A stretch of 64,000 bases of DNA from Rapana venosa (Eukaryota > Mollusca > Gastropoda > Neogastropoda > Muricidae). Location of the stretch: NCBI GenBank assembly GCA_028751875.1, contig CM054143.1, positions 62,371,797 through 62,435,796 on the forward strand. Reading direction: 5' to 3'. This document shows, piece after piece, positions 46,740 through 56,790 of the stretch. Position 1 is the stretch's first letter, and the number at the start of each line of letters is the position of its first letter. Position numbers and translations under genes: made by a program. The notes beneath the pieces were generated by a model, which saw nothing but the letters and a program-made list of their open reading frames with translations, searched no databases and was not told the origin of the DNA.

Positions 46740-47095
46740 TTTGTTTTCGTCGAAGGCTCAGACAGCAATTATCGTTCTCTGTCATATAAGCGGAAACGCT
46801 GCCGATAAGCTCCTGACAAGTCAGGCCCAGCTCACCTGACTTGGACATGGGAGAGAATTGTTATCTTTTCAGTCTTTGTTGAAAATAAAGGCAAGAGAAT
46901 GGAACAAGAAGGCAGAAGACAAGAAGGAGGTGACATTTCATTTCATTTCATTTTATTCTTTTATATCGAGGATGAACAAGGCAGAAACAAAGAGAGGGAT
47001 AGAAAAGAGGGAATTCCTAACACAGAATTTCCAGAAGGTGGGGATGCTGTTTTATGTTGACAGGCCCCTGGCATCCCCAGGGGGAAGTTTAAACC
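46740..47095 (-). mobile_element. R1 retroposon with inserted T1 fragment
   Basis: GTTTTCGTCGAAGGCTCAGAC, GTCATATAAGCGGAAACGC, CTCCTGACAAGTCAGGCCC, GGCAAGAGAATGGAACAAG, then ATTCTTTTATATCGAGGATG (T1 reversed, 46950-46974) in the middle, then GGATAGAAAAGAGGGAATTC and GGGGATGCTGTTTTATG. The T1 piece is a small later insertion or conversion. Confidence 0.85.
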
Positions 47096-47109
47096 CTACC
47101 TTTCCTGAA

Positions 47110-47480
47110 ATGACTCTGCAACTTTTTTCTACCTATTATTCAGGCACTAGAAGCCCAAAAGTACATCATTATAGGCTTCGACTAGGCATGAGTGATCAAG
47201 ATCAAGATGTGTTCATCGATTCCTCGCCTCGATGTGGACTGTTCATGTGCATTAGCAGAAGAGACAGCTGAACAATGTCTTTTGCACTGTATCAATAATT
47301 ATGATGGTATCAGAATTAACACTGTGTCCACTCTCCCTACCTGTCAAAAGGGTATCTCAACCTTATTGTATGGTGACTCCGATCTTAGCATTGCTGAAAA
47401 CGAACAAGGTTCTTTTTTTTCTAGTTGTATATATATTTATCACTCTTTCCAAACTTTTTTTTAAGAAAAGGTATTTTTTT
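47110..47480 (+). pseudogene. LINE C-terminus (Jockey/CR1-group style)
   Basis: Frames read GTRSPKVHHYRLRLGMSD, then CSCALAEETAEQCLLHC, then NTVSTLPTCQKGISTLLYGD and LSIAENE, followed by T- and A-rich 3' sequence. The arrangement RLRLG...C.C...ETA.H.LL.CP is the C-terminal knuckle of many LINE RTs. Here the expected His is Gln and the frame shifts once. No match to the other LINE ends in the window. Confidence 0.7.
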
Positions 47481-47598
47481 TTTAATAATAAAGATAGATA
47501 GAATTTTTAGTGTATATAATATATATATGCTTCTATTGCACATATGTGTATCTCTATCTTGGTTGATTAAAAATCGCAATGTAGGCTTTCATGGATCT

Positions 47599-47600
47599 TT

Positions 47601-47661
<61 letters not shown>

Positions 47662-47725
47662 CTCTCTCTCCTCTCTCCTCTCTCCTCGCCTCTCCTCCTC
47701 CTCCCCTCTCTCCCCTCACCATCCT
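47599..47725. repeat. CT microsatellite
   Basis: Pure CT (47601-47649) then CCTCT variants. Confidence 0.97.
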
Positions 47726-48237
47726 TCCTCTTCTCCCTTATTGTTCTCATTTGCTAATGTCTTATTGAGATTTGTTTTTGTTTATCTTATTCTCTCTGAC
47801 GATTTCTGAGTTTCTATGCTGATGTTTATATGGCGCCATTATTCGATATCTTATTTGTGTTGACCTACTTTCGTTGTTTACAGTTTTGCTCTTGTATCAT
47901 ATATTTTCATTCATTTGCTTGATATTGCCTGGTTATTTCCTTTTTTTCATATGCCACTCTGGTTACGATTAATTTGATTACTGATGATATTTCAGTACCC
48001 GTTTTTGGATTTGTTCTTTGTAAACTGTCATGTTTTTCATAAAGTTTTTGTCATTTCATGTATTTGTTGTTGTTGTTCTGTTGTTGTTGCTTTGTGTGTT
48101 GTTTTGGTTTGTTTGATTTTTTGGGGAGGTTAATGTCTTCCTTCGCTCTATATACGGTCTATATACGCTCCATGCTTGTTGCTGATCAAAAGGATATACT
48201 GGATGATTTTTTTCATGATGCTTTTCAAGATGCTTTT
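47726..48237. other. Unassigned AT-rich stretch
   Basis: No ORF, RNA or known repeat seen. GTTGTT run at 48062-48095. Confidence 0.45.
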
Positions 48238-48330
48238 CTAGAGCTCTGAGGTTTACCAATGGTGAGATTTTGCGTGTGCGAACTATTTGTTGTCCACCAT
48301 GAAGAAAGCTGCGTTCCGATTTCGGGGATG
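48238..48330 (-). mobile_element. S1 tail T3 fragment (minus strand)
   Basis: GAGCTCTGAGGTTTACCAATG, GGTGAGATTTTGCGTGTGCG, TCCACCATGAAGAAAGCTGC, then GATTTCGGGGATG leading into S4. Confidence 0.7.
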
Positions 48331-48536
48331 CATGCTGGGTATGTTCGTGTTTCCGTAGCCCACGGAACGCTGACGTGCATGACGGGATCTTTAACGTGCA
48401 TATTTGATCTTTTTCGTGTGTGTCTACACGAAGGGAATTAAGGCACTGGCAGGTCTGTACTTGAAGTTGACCTAGGAGATCGTAAAAGTCCCCACCCTCA
48501 ATTCACCAGACGCCGCCGGGATTCAAACCCACGACT
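48331..48536 (-). mobile_element. S4 tRNA-derived SINE, 3' part, interrupted
   Basis: Plus strand: GCTGGGTATGTTCGTGTTTC, GGATCTTTAACGTGCATATT, GTCTACACGAAGGGAATTAA, GGCACTGGCAGGTCTGTAC, TGACCTAGGAGATCGTAAAA, CGGGATTCAAACCCACGACT (reversed B box). I recall this as a common molluscan SINE. The tRNA-like head continues at 48845 after a LINE insertion. AAACCCACGACT (48525-48536) and AAACCCCCGACT (48845-48856) are the duplicated target. Confidence 0.85.
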
Positions 48537-48844
48537 CTCATATGAGCGAGAATGCGTTGCGCTGCCGTTAAGCAGCTGACAAGTCAGGCCCAGCGTATCC
48601 ATCACATGTTAACCAAGTTCCACATTGGTGATTCTGAGGCGTGCCCCTGTGGCACTTCTCCCATGACAGTGGAACACTTCCTCCAGACCTGTCCAACACA
48701 CCAAAACCTGAGGACTGGCCGATATCTGGCCTGCTGACCTGCCGATGAGGGACAAATCCTTCGGACCCCTGGAGGGCCTTCAGCGCACGGCAGCATTTGT
48801 CAGGGCCTTAGAAGTTGCTGTGTCAGCGTTCGACGAAGAAGAAG
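48537..48844 (+). pseudogene. LINE 3' end, C-terminal knuckle, GAA tail, inserted in S4
   Basis: Reads HHMLTKFHIGDSEACPCGTS, PMTVEHFLQTCPTHQNLRTG, then one base off frame MRDKSFGPLEGLQRTAAFVR and ALEVAVSAF, ending TCAGCGTTCGACGAAGAAG. This fits the RLRTGH..H...C.CG....EH.LQ.CP...L...LYG....L..TA.FI end of RNase H LINEs. Its first ~60 bp (GAGCGAGAATGCGTTGCGC, CAGCTGACAAGTCAGGCCC) is the R1 internal block in the opposite orientation to R1. A 12-bp target duplication (one mismatch) bounds it. Confidence 0.85.
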
Positions 48845-48920
48845 AAACCCCCGACTTCATGGACCCATGGGGTTGAAGTTGAACGGTTTTAACCACTCGG
48901 CTATTGCACCCTTCTCTTTT
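48845..48920 (-). mobile_element. S4 SINE, tRNA-like head, continuation
   Basis: CATGGACCCATGGGGTTGAAG...TTTTAACCACTCGGCTATTG + CACCC: the reversed A-box end of the S4 head, separated from its body by the insertion 48537-48844. Confidence 0.75.
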
Positions 48921-49324
48921 TTTTCCAAGAACATGCTTAGGACAAAATACTCCATGACAAACGCAGAAATACAAAACGGAGCAATGTATTCATAGAGATA
49001 GAGCCATGGAGGAATAGAGTCAGAGTACTCAGTGACAGACGCAGAAATACAGAAACAAGGCAATAGAGGGATGCTTCTCAACACCCCCTCACTCCCACCC
49101 CCCACCCCCACCCCACCCACCCCAACCCCCCACCCAAATAAGAACAGACAAAAACAAGGAAACGTTAATTAAGTTTTAGAAAAAGAAGCAGAGAAAAGCA
49201 GAAACACACTAAGAATGTGTTTCTATAATCAATAATTATCTTCTTAGAAAATAATCCAGGTTATTGTTATAGCGCTTTGGTTTCTTTGTTTGCTTGTTTA
49301 AGGGGGGTAGATTTTCAGTCAATT

Positions 49325-49327
<3 letters not shown>
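48921..49327. other. Unassigned, with short tandem duplication and C-rich tract
   Basis: TCCATGACAAACGCAGAAATAC and TCAGTGACAGACGCAGAAAT about 70 bp apart suggest a local duplication. ACCCCC-rich at 49081-49135. Nothing coding. Confidence 0.5.

Positions 49328-49371
<44 letters not shown>
49328..49371. repeat. CT microsatellite, left flank of LB copy 2
   Basis: About 21 CT repeats directly before the presumed 5' region of the LB LINE; CT repeats also follow its 3' end at 55680. Confidence 0.9.
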
Positions 49372-49374
<3 letters not shown>

Positions 49375-50373
49375 ACTGGTTTAATATTGATTAATATTTG
49401 TTTGTTTTTAATTCCTCATGTCTCTGTGATCATGCCAGTACAAAATTTATCTGCAAGAGTCGCCTGTGGCCAGTTTTATTGGCCATTTCAAAACTTCATG
49501 TCCAAACGTATACTAGACTGTGTGGCTGCACGTAGACACCAGCTTGTGTTGTGCTGGCCAGTGAGTGTGTGAGGACACTGTGTGTGGCAGTGGTGTTAGC
49601 GGTGCTGTATTGCTGCACTCCTGCTGTCAGTCATGAGCAGCCGAGTGGTTTGTGGAGCAAGTGTCCAACAACTGTTGATGTTCAACAGACAGTACAGAGA
49701 CTGCATTGTGACTTTCTTTCCCTTGCTACAGTTAGGTTTCTGCAGACAATGAAAACTGACCCACGGCAGAAACTCAGGTACATAGTTTCTGCCAGTGCTG
49801 GGGTAATATACCAACTGCTATGATAGTGACTGTTGTCTTTCTGTCATGTTTCCTGCTGATTTGCGTGATATAGGCCACACACCGGTATTAAAAAATCACT
49901 CTTTTCCTTCTGTGTTTCTATGTGACTCTTATATTCATACCGCACGTACTAAGGCATCCACATAAATAAAAACCACTTTTTGTGAAAGACTAGCCTCTGA
50001 CTCAAAACTCATGTGATTTTGAACAAATTTGGTAGGTTTGAGTTTTTTTTATTTTTCAGCAAACACTACCCCCTCAGTCATTTGTCGCCTGCTAGCTTCC
50101 TTACCGCAATATGCATGCGCGGGGTCAATGCTGTAGGAATACAGGCAATCCCCATTTGATGGTTATTTCCAACTTTCTCGTGACTACCTGGTATTGCTCT
50201 ATGTCTTCAATCCCAAAAACAAGTGCACAGTCCATTTTTTCATGCTTAAAAAAATCTGAGAAAATAACCAACATTTTTTCCACTCTATAGAAGATAGTAC
50301 ATGACCCCCAAATTAATACCGGTGTGTAGCCATAGAGCCTAACCCTGGTCCTACATTTAGGAGGGGGTATGGA
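49372..50373 (+). mobile_element. Presumed 5' region of LB LINE copy 2
   Basis: About 1 kb without recognised protein between the CT tract and ORF1. An 87-residue ORF-sized stretch (49551-49823) has a hydrophobic N-terminus (LCVAVVLAVLYCC) but no homologue I recognise. CACACACCGGTATTAAAAAA at 49873 and AATACCGGTGTGTAGCC at 50313 are an inverted pair about 430 bp apart. The 5' boundary is inferred from the CT tract, not seen directly. Confidence 0.4.
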
Positions 50374-51290
50374 GTGAAATTGTCTTCAACCTCTCGGCCT
50401 CCTGGACAGGGTGGGGGGTACAGACAGGAATCCTATTCTAGGCCGCATGCTTACTATGATAGCCATACACCACGCAGTCATCATGGTAGTTTTCATCCAG
50501 GTGAGCATCCCCTTGCCCATCTTCACGCAGATATGGCTCAAACTCTGCAGGATGCTGTATCAAGGATGGAATCAAATAGTCTCCTGCATGAGCAAAACGT
50601 TGAAAAACATTTCCTGACTATGGAAAAGAAACTGTCAAGGGTAGAAAAGAAAATCGACCATCATCTGTGCCAGATAGAAGAACAGCAAGCCAAGCTCATC
50701 AACAGTCACAAAACGCTGGAAGAGCAATGCCACTTCCTGCAGTCAGAAGTACACAGCCTGAGGGAGACAGTCAGTGCCTTTTCAAATAAATGTGACCACT
50801 TGGACAATCAAAGCAGAAGAAACAACCTCCTCTTCTTTGGGCTTCCACTGCAGGAGGGTGCCAACTTCCTGACAGCCAGTGATCCGGGAAACAGTGCAGG
50901 TTGGGATGGGCATAGAAGAGGACTTGCACTTTGACCATATCTACAAGGCTGGCAGAGCCATCGTTGTGACGTTCCAGTCTCACCTTCAAAAGTTGCTAGC
51001 GCTCCGGAATGCTCATAAGCTGAAGGAATGCGAGGGTTTCCAGCACATCTTTGTGAAGGAAGATTTATCTGAAAACATTCAGCAGAAGAGGAAGGAACTC
51101 ATCCCACTACATCGCCAGCTCAGAGAGAAAGGACTCAAATCAACTACGTTATGACAAGCTGATCACAGAGGATGCGGTATATACTTATGATCTTCAGAGT
51201 GGAACAGTCCTGAAAGTGGGCCAACCATGGCATCAAAGTCACAGCAAGACTTCACATTTTCAGCATGACACAACTGACCGTGCTAGGGGT
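50374..51290 (+). pseudogene. LB copy 2 ORF1 (L1-type RNA-binding protein)
   Basis: G/Y/H-rich N-terminus, then a long coiled coil (LSRVEKKIDHHLCQIEEQQA, LEEQCHFLQSEVHSLRETVS), then DNQSRRNNLLFFGLP, the RRM entry. One base off frame near 50880 it continues RETVQVGMGIEEDLHFDHIY, KAGRAIVVTFQSHLQKLLAL, FVKEDLSENIQQKRKELIPL, then DKLITEDAVYTYDL in another frame. Coiled coil + RRM + C-terminal domain is the layout of L1 ORF1. Two frameshifts make it inactive. Confidence 0.82.
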
Positions 51291-51949
51291 ACAAAGCAAA
51301 ATCCTGTCAGTGACATGCTTCTATCATACGTCGAACACAGGATAACCAAGGGCACTCTTCATACTGCCTGTCATCAAGTGACTTTCCAGCCCTGACAGCA
51401 AACAGAAATGTTCCTTCACATGGAGCCAATAAACCTGCATCCACTGTAACAAAGAAGGCAGTTTCTCCAATGAACAGGGCTTCCAGGAATGTGTCACGCA
51501 CTTCAAAAAATGCACAACAGATTCCAGGCATCTCCAATGTAGCTGGTGAGTTACAAGAGCAAAGTGCCAGCACCAGCTACAGTCTCAGCAGAAACACAGT
51601 CTACAATCTTCGGACTTGAACTGAACAGTCTGCAACTGAGGGACCTACACGGGACATGACAGGGACACCTGGGGATGGTGCTGTGTCAACTCCAGCAGAA
51701 CGTGTCAGGCAGCAAGGAAAAGGTGGTGGACGTGAAGCATCCCCTTCCCAGCCCCGAATTGACTGCATGCTTCAAAAGTCACCTGCTGAGGGACAGAACC
51801 ACCTGACTGAGGACGACATCCCTCCTGCTCCGAGTGCTCCAGAACCCACTGACATGGGTCAGGATGTGGACATTGAGAACAGTCACTCCAATGTGCCTGT
51901 TGGTGGTGCCAACAGCTAGGACAGAGGCTGGCTCCAGTCATTTTCTTTT
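51291..51949 (+). pseudogene. LB copy 2, region between ORF1 domains and ORF2
   Basis: Contains an open stretch 51656-51919 rich in P, G, S and E (TPGDGAVSTPAERVRQQGKG) with a terminal TAG, about 30 bp before endonuclease similarity starts. It may be the low-complexity C-terminal tail of ORF1 or a spacer. No domain recognised. Confidence 0.45.
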
Positions 51950-52940
51950 TTTTGTTGTTCAATGTAGTGGGTCTTCTAAGTAAGCTGAAAGACTTGAACT
52001 GGTTAAATTATGTCAGTAATTTTGATATAGTATGCTTAACAGAAACTTTTGTTGACAAAACTTTTGATGTGTCACACATTTTCCAAAGTTTTAATAAATT
52101 TGTTTGTCCGGCAGTGAAGCTGTCTCATCATGGTCAGAAATCAGGTGGTATATCGGTGTTGTTAAACAAGCGTTTGATTAAACATGTCACTGAATTACCC
52201 AGTGATGTTGAAAACGTCAATCTTAAACTGTCTAGACAATTGTTAGGCGGCCCAAAAGATATTATATACCTATGCACTTATATTCCTCCCTATCCACTTA
52301 TATTCCTCCTTTTGGAATGTTTTAACCAATATGAAATATAGCTTTTGTGTGTCTTTGAGATTATTTATGCGTATCAATCTGCCTGTCAGTATTGCAATTG
52401 CCCTTCATGGGATGATTAAAGTGTTTTTGACTTGACTTGACTTGACTTGACGATGGTAGCCCATTCTATGATCAAGCTAAATCAGACTGCCTTATTTTGG
52501 ACATTGAAAGACAAATTTGTGATTTATTATCTGATGATGGCAATGTACATCTTCATTGTAGTGGTGATGTTAATGCTCGCACAGGTAACTTGCAAGTCCA
52601 GAACCTCAGTTCTGCATCAGATGATTACCTAGATATTTTTGACAAGTCAGTTTCCTTTCAGAGTAACAGAATGTCACAGGATTTTGGTTCTAAATGATTT
52701 TGGTTTTTTTAAAAACTCCTTGACATGTGTGCTTGCTTTAATCTAAAACTGCTTAATGGTTGTCCAGACCTGGATGATTCAGGCAACTTTACTTACTTGT
52801 CTGAACAAGGGCATAGTGTTGTGGACTATTTTTTGGCGAGTTTTGACATTTGTGAAGTTTTTGATAGAATGGTTGTGTCTGACAGGATTGAATCAGATCA
52901 CATGCCAGTTGAATTGTATTGTATTGTAAGTGACTCATGA
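51950..52940 (+). pseudogene. LB copy 2 ORF2: AP-type endonuclease
   Basis: VVGLLSKLKDLNWLNYVSNF and DIVCLTETFVD at the N-terminus (about 51967-52060), GQKSGGISVLLNKRLI, IIYLCTYIPPY, then after an insertion DQAKSDCLILDIE-like sequence, HLHCSGDVNARTG (DxNAR metal/phosphate-binding motif), NFTYLSEQGHSVVDYFLAS and ESDHMPVEL (SDH catalytic motif). All expected blocks are present in order. Frame lost at the insertion (52290-52454) and by a stop near 52695. Confidence 0.85.
52290..52454 (+). mobile_element. Small retroposon inserted in LB endonuclease, TTGAC tail
   Basis: Interrupts the protein between YIPP and the DGSPFYDQAKS-like continuation. It ends CCCTTCATGGGATGATTAAA, GTGTTTTTGACTTGACTTGAC, four TTGAC units. 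Just upstream ACTTATATTCCTCC occurs twice 20 bp apart. No pol III boxes seen in the ~150 bp, so it may be a 5'-truncated SINE or LINE tail. Confidence 0.65.
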
Positions 52941-52952
52941 ATTCAATCTTCT

Positions 52953-55132
52953 GTGGACTGCATTGCTGTTATGGAAAAGGTAATTTGGTCAGAAGACCAG
53001 GCTGTTACTTTTATCAATAATGTGGTTTCTGAAAACTTCAAAACTCAGTTAGACAGAGCTATCACTCTTGTTGATGATGATTTGGAGGAGTCGGTGTTTG
53101 TTTTCACTACAGCACTAAACAAAGCAGCTGAGTCAATGAAAAGAAAGCTTGTGCTCGGAAGACCAAAAAGACAGTGAGCCAAGTGGTTTGATAGGGAGTG
53201 CCTTGCATAGAAAAGGGAAGTAAGAAGATATCTTAGAAAGTGTAAGAAAACAAAATCAAATGAAGACTATAAGAATTATGCAGAAGTGAGAAAAGAATAC
53301 AAGACTTTATTTGAAAAGAAAGAGCGTACACATAGAGACTGTAGTGTGGACAAAATACTGGCTTCTCTTAACAGTCCTAACCAGTTCTGGTGTGAAATCC
53401 GCAAACACAGAGGACGTAGTGTTATTACTAATAACATTTCAGAGGATGAGTGGATCCGTCACTTTGAGTCTGTGTTTAATGATGGAATTGTTAATGATGA
53501 AGAAAACTTATTTCATGAAGTAGATGAGACTACATTTGATGACATATTGGACAGTGAAATATCAGAAAGAGAAATTAAGAAAGCTATTAGTCATATGAAA
53601 TGTAGAAAAGCAGCAGGTCTTGATGGTATTCTAGCTGAATGTTGAAAAATGCTGAACAAACAATTATGCCATTTTTGTCAAAATATTTCAATGCTATGTT
53701 TTTTCCCTCAAAATGGACTGAAGCTGCAATATATCCACTACACAAGAAAGGAGACACCAGCAACCCAGACATTTACAGGGGTGTATCTCTTTTAAGCATT
53801 CTTGGTAAAGTGTTTACGTATATCATTAATAGTAAATTGAACTTGTGGGTAGAACAAAATGGTTCTATCTGTGAAGCCCAGGCTGGATTCAGAAAAGGCC
53901 GTTCAACAATAGACCACATATTTACTTTAAACGCACTTATAGAAAACTATTTGCTTAAACACAGAAAACTGTATGTGGCGTTCATTGATTTTAAGAAAGC
54001 GTATGATACTGTGAATCGCAATGTTTTGTGGTCTGTACTGCTTCGTGCAGGTATTAAGGGAAGAATGTTCAGGATGCTTCGTGCAATGTATTCAACTGTT
54101 AGAGCGTGTGTAATGTGCCAGAGTAAGACAGGATATCCAAGTTCCTTTGAATGTTTACAGGGGTTGAAGCAGGGTTGTATTGTAAGTCCAGTCTTATTTT
54201 CTTTATTGATTAATGAGCCAGCAAATGAATTAATCTTAAAAGGTAAACATGGTGTGACTTTGGAATCCAGTGAGATTGAACTGTACCTTATGCTATTTGT
54301 TGATGATGTAACCTTGTTAGCATCGACAACAGCAGGCCTACAGCATCAACTGAACAACCTACAGAAGGAAACAGAGAGACTAAAATTAACAGTAAACATA
54401 GACAAATCCAAAATAATTGTTTTCAGTAAAGGTGGCTTCCTTGGTGCCAGAGAAAAGTGGTTTTTGAATGGAAGTCCGTTAGAAGTCGTGAACTCGTATA
54501 AGTATTTAGGCCTCACCTATTCTACTAGAAATAGTTTCGCAGCTGCTATGGAAGAAGTTAAACTTAAAGGCAAAAAATGTGTAAACGATATCATGTGTAC
54601 CTTGGGAAAAATTGGAAGTAATTCTCCTGATGTTGTCTTCACACTTTTTGACGCTAAAGTTGTCCCACTGGTTCTCTATGCCTCTGAAGTATGGGGACAT
54701 AAAGCCTATGGTCAAGTTGAACAAGTACATCTTTATGCATGTAAAAGATTCCTGCCTGTTCGAAACAAAACAGTCAATGATGTTGTATATGGCGAACTAG
54801 GTCGTTTCCCACTCTGGATTACAGCTGCTATGACTGAAGAAAGGTATTCAAAGAAAGCATATAGAATGTTATTAGCTATGCATGAGAAAAGCCATGTGAC
54901 ATGGGTAACCCACATAAGGAATATTCTCTGTGACAATGGTTTTGAACAAGTTTGGTTGTTTGGATGTTGCTTCGATAACATTTTTATGAAAGAGCTTAAA
55001 GAGAGATTACATAGCAATTTCTGTTATAACTGGCGAAATAGCATGGATTCTAACCCAGGGTTTTCAGTATATGGTAAAGTTAAACACAGATTTGGAATAG
55101 CAAGCTATATTGAAATTTTGTACGTTAAATGA
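52953..55132 (+). pseudogene. LB copy 2 ORF2: linker and reverse transcriptase
   Basis: Linker 52953-53645 (LNSPNQFWCEIRKHRG; HMKCRKAAGLDGI, the usual RT entry K..GxDGI). A frameshift at about 53640 leads to an uninterrupted 497-codon frame: IYPLHKKGDTSNPDIYRGVS (about residues 30-50), AGFRKGRSTIDHIF (about 82-95), FIDFKKAYDTVNR (about 114-126, catalytic Asp), GLKQGCIVSPVLF (about 175-187), LFVDDVTLLA (about 219-228; FVDD in place of the usual F/YADD), IDKSKIIVFSKGG, YKYLGL. The long open frame suggests fairly recent decay. The Val in the catalytic box may be lethal or tolerated. Confidence 0.9.
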
Positions 55133-55522
55133 TACGGAAATATCCTGGCACAATTCAGGATGGGTGTATCACAGTTAAATGTACATAAATAATTATCGTT
55201 TTTCACCTACAGATAATAATACAGCATGTCCTATATGTATATGTACGAAATAAGACGAAGCACACTTTTTGCTTAAATGTCCCTTACACGAGGACATTAG
55301 ACAGAAGTTCAATTTCAACGTTGATGTTGACGTTAACCTAGACGATGCACTTGTCAGTGTGCTAGCTTGCAATTCACAAGCGTCATTGGTAAATCTGGCA
55401 AAATACCTTTTGACGGCTTTCAGGCTCAGACAGAATTTCATTGATGATATGGACAAAGAGAAGCAAATAGTCTGCACGATTGAGATTGTTTCCATCTGGG
55501 TTCTACAATTATTGTCCCAATG
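55133..55522 (+). pseudogene. LB copy 2 ORF2: C-terminal zinc knuckle
   Basis: After the stop at 55130: ILAQFRMGVSQLNVHK, then ACPICICTK, a stop, DEAHFLLKCPLHEDIRQKFN, and VNLAKYLLTAFRLRQNF. Same CPxC...HFxxxCP layout as LB copies 1 and 3. Confidence 0.8.
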
Positions 55523-55671
55523 AACATCTTCATGTCGTACCCGTGTTATGTTTCTTGAGCATGTTATATATCACGACAGAATAATGTATTGATATTTGTG
55601 TTTCTCCCCATGAAAGGGGCTGTTGGCCTATATTAATTAAATTTCACAGTTCAGAGTTCAGAGTTCTCTCG

Positions 55672-55699
55672 TCTGTCTGTCTGTCTGTCTGTCTGTCTC

Positions 55700-55768
<69 letters not shown>

Positions 55769-55918
55769 CCATACACTCACACACACACCACCACCACCAC
55801 CACACCACACGGCACACACACACACACGCGCGCGCGCACGCAAACACACACCACACCACACCATACCCACACAACACACACACACACACACACACACAAC
55901 AGCTACAGAGAGAGAGGA

Positions 55919-55953
<35 letters not shown>

Positions 55954-55969
55954 CTACAAGAGAGAGGAG

Positions 55970-56000
<31 letters not shown>
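55672..56000. repeat. TCTG, CT and CA microsatellites with a 60-bp duplication
   Basis: TCTG run (55672-55697), CT (55700-55768), ACC/CA mix, then CA + AGCTACAGAGAGAGAGGAG + CA, and again CA + AGCTACAAGAGAGAGGAG + CA. Confidence 0.95.
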
Positions 56001-56001
<1 letters not shown>

Positions 56002-56239
56002 CTGACAGTATATCATTACACGTTCAAATCTGTCACGCGGCCTTCCTCTCAATAAGTGATTCAGAAAAAAAAGCCATCAGTATTTCTCAAGCAAATTGTC
56101 AGACTGCCACTGAAGAAGATGTCACTTTATTTGATAAAAGTGACGTCAGATTTGAAGAAAACTGTCCGCCTCCTCGTCAAAATCTTGCCACCAAAAAAAC
56201 CAGCATTGGCTAAATTTCGAGGTAGAGGCTGCAATACAC
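56001..56239. other. Unassigned stretch
   Basis: Short ORF 56056-56340 has no recognised domain and runs into R2. Confidence 0.4.
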
Positions 56240-56640
56240 ACTTAGCGGTTTTTTTTTCTTTGGGCGAGGTTTCTAGTTGTGTTCATTATCGATGTGAACT
56301 GAGTGACGACGTTAACATTATTAGCGTCGTTATGGTTTGAAAGGTTGTGTTGGGTGTGTCGTCATCCAGGATGAGCTCTTACTAGAACGACCTGTACTCT
56401 CAACTAAGCGACACACACACAATTTATCTGAAGTTGGAGACTGGATGCCTATATAGCGAGATACTTGACAACCCTCATACACGCAAACTTCTCATCCTGT
56501 GCCTTTGATTTGTTGCTTTACAAGATTCAGCGCTATATAAATTCCATACATTATTATTATTATTATTATTACTTCTGGTCTCTCGGTGATTCCCAGGTGG
56601 GATGAGGGAGACAGCGTACACATTCTAAGGGACAACGGGG
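56240..56640 (+). mobile_element. R2 dispersed repeat, copy 2, with insertion
   Basis: Matches 20780-21088 in order (GATGAGCTCTTACTAG, CGACCTGTACTCTC, ATAGCGAGATACTTGAC, TACACGCAAACTTCTCATC ... GGTGATTCCCAGGTGGGATG). A T2 fragment interrupts it at 56487-56575. Confidence 0.6.
56487..56575 (+). mobile_element. T2 tail fragment inserted in R2
   Basis: GCCTTTGATTTGTTGC, CAAGATTCAGCGCTATATAA, ATTCCATACATT, ATT repeats. ACTTCT precedes (56480s) and follows (about 56570), a likely short target duplication. Severely 5'-truncated S1 or LA copy. Confidence 0.75.
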
Positions 56641-56790
56641 GACAGCTATATACTGAGGTCCTGTGTGTGCGAAGGCTTGCAGAAAATCTTGCACCTGTGT
56701 TAAAATCTCAGTCCCCTTTCGTAGAAGATTAGACCGACAAGGCCATGTTCGTGGTGTGAGTGACACCAATATACTCAGCATGCAAACTGC
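56641..56790 (+). mobile_element. Diverged S1 core
   Basis: TATATACTGAGGTCCTGTGTG, GCAGAAAATCTTGCACCTG, TTAAAATCTCAGTCCCC, GTAGAAGATTAGACCG. Resembles the S1 core with many changes. Confidence 0.45.

Larger units (their letters stand above)
49372..55671 (+). mobile_element. LB LINE copy 2, ~6.3 kb, CT-flanked
   Basis: Two-ORF non-LTR retrotransposon: L1-type ORF1 (50374-51290), spacer/ORF1 tail to 51919, endonuclease (51950-52940), linker and RT (52953-55132), C-terminal knuckle (55200-55510), 3' end AAAGGGGCTGTTGGCC...AATTAAATTTCACAG and GTTCAGAGTTC, then TCTCG and TCTG/CT repeats. Its 3' end resembles that of copy 1 (GGGCCAATGGCC...GAGTTCGAGTTC). Better preserved than copy 1 but broken by at least three stops, three frameshifts and an insertion. 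Confidence 0.85.

Noticed and set aside
49551..49823. Secreted protein gene
   Set aside because: The hydrophobic N-terminus is suggestive, but the frame lies in the presumed LINE 5' region with no recognised family, splice site or promoter.
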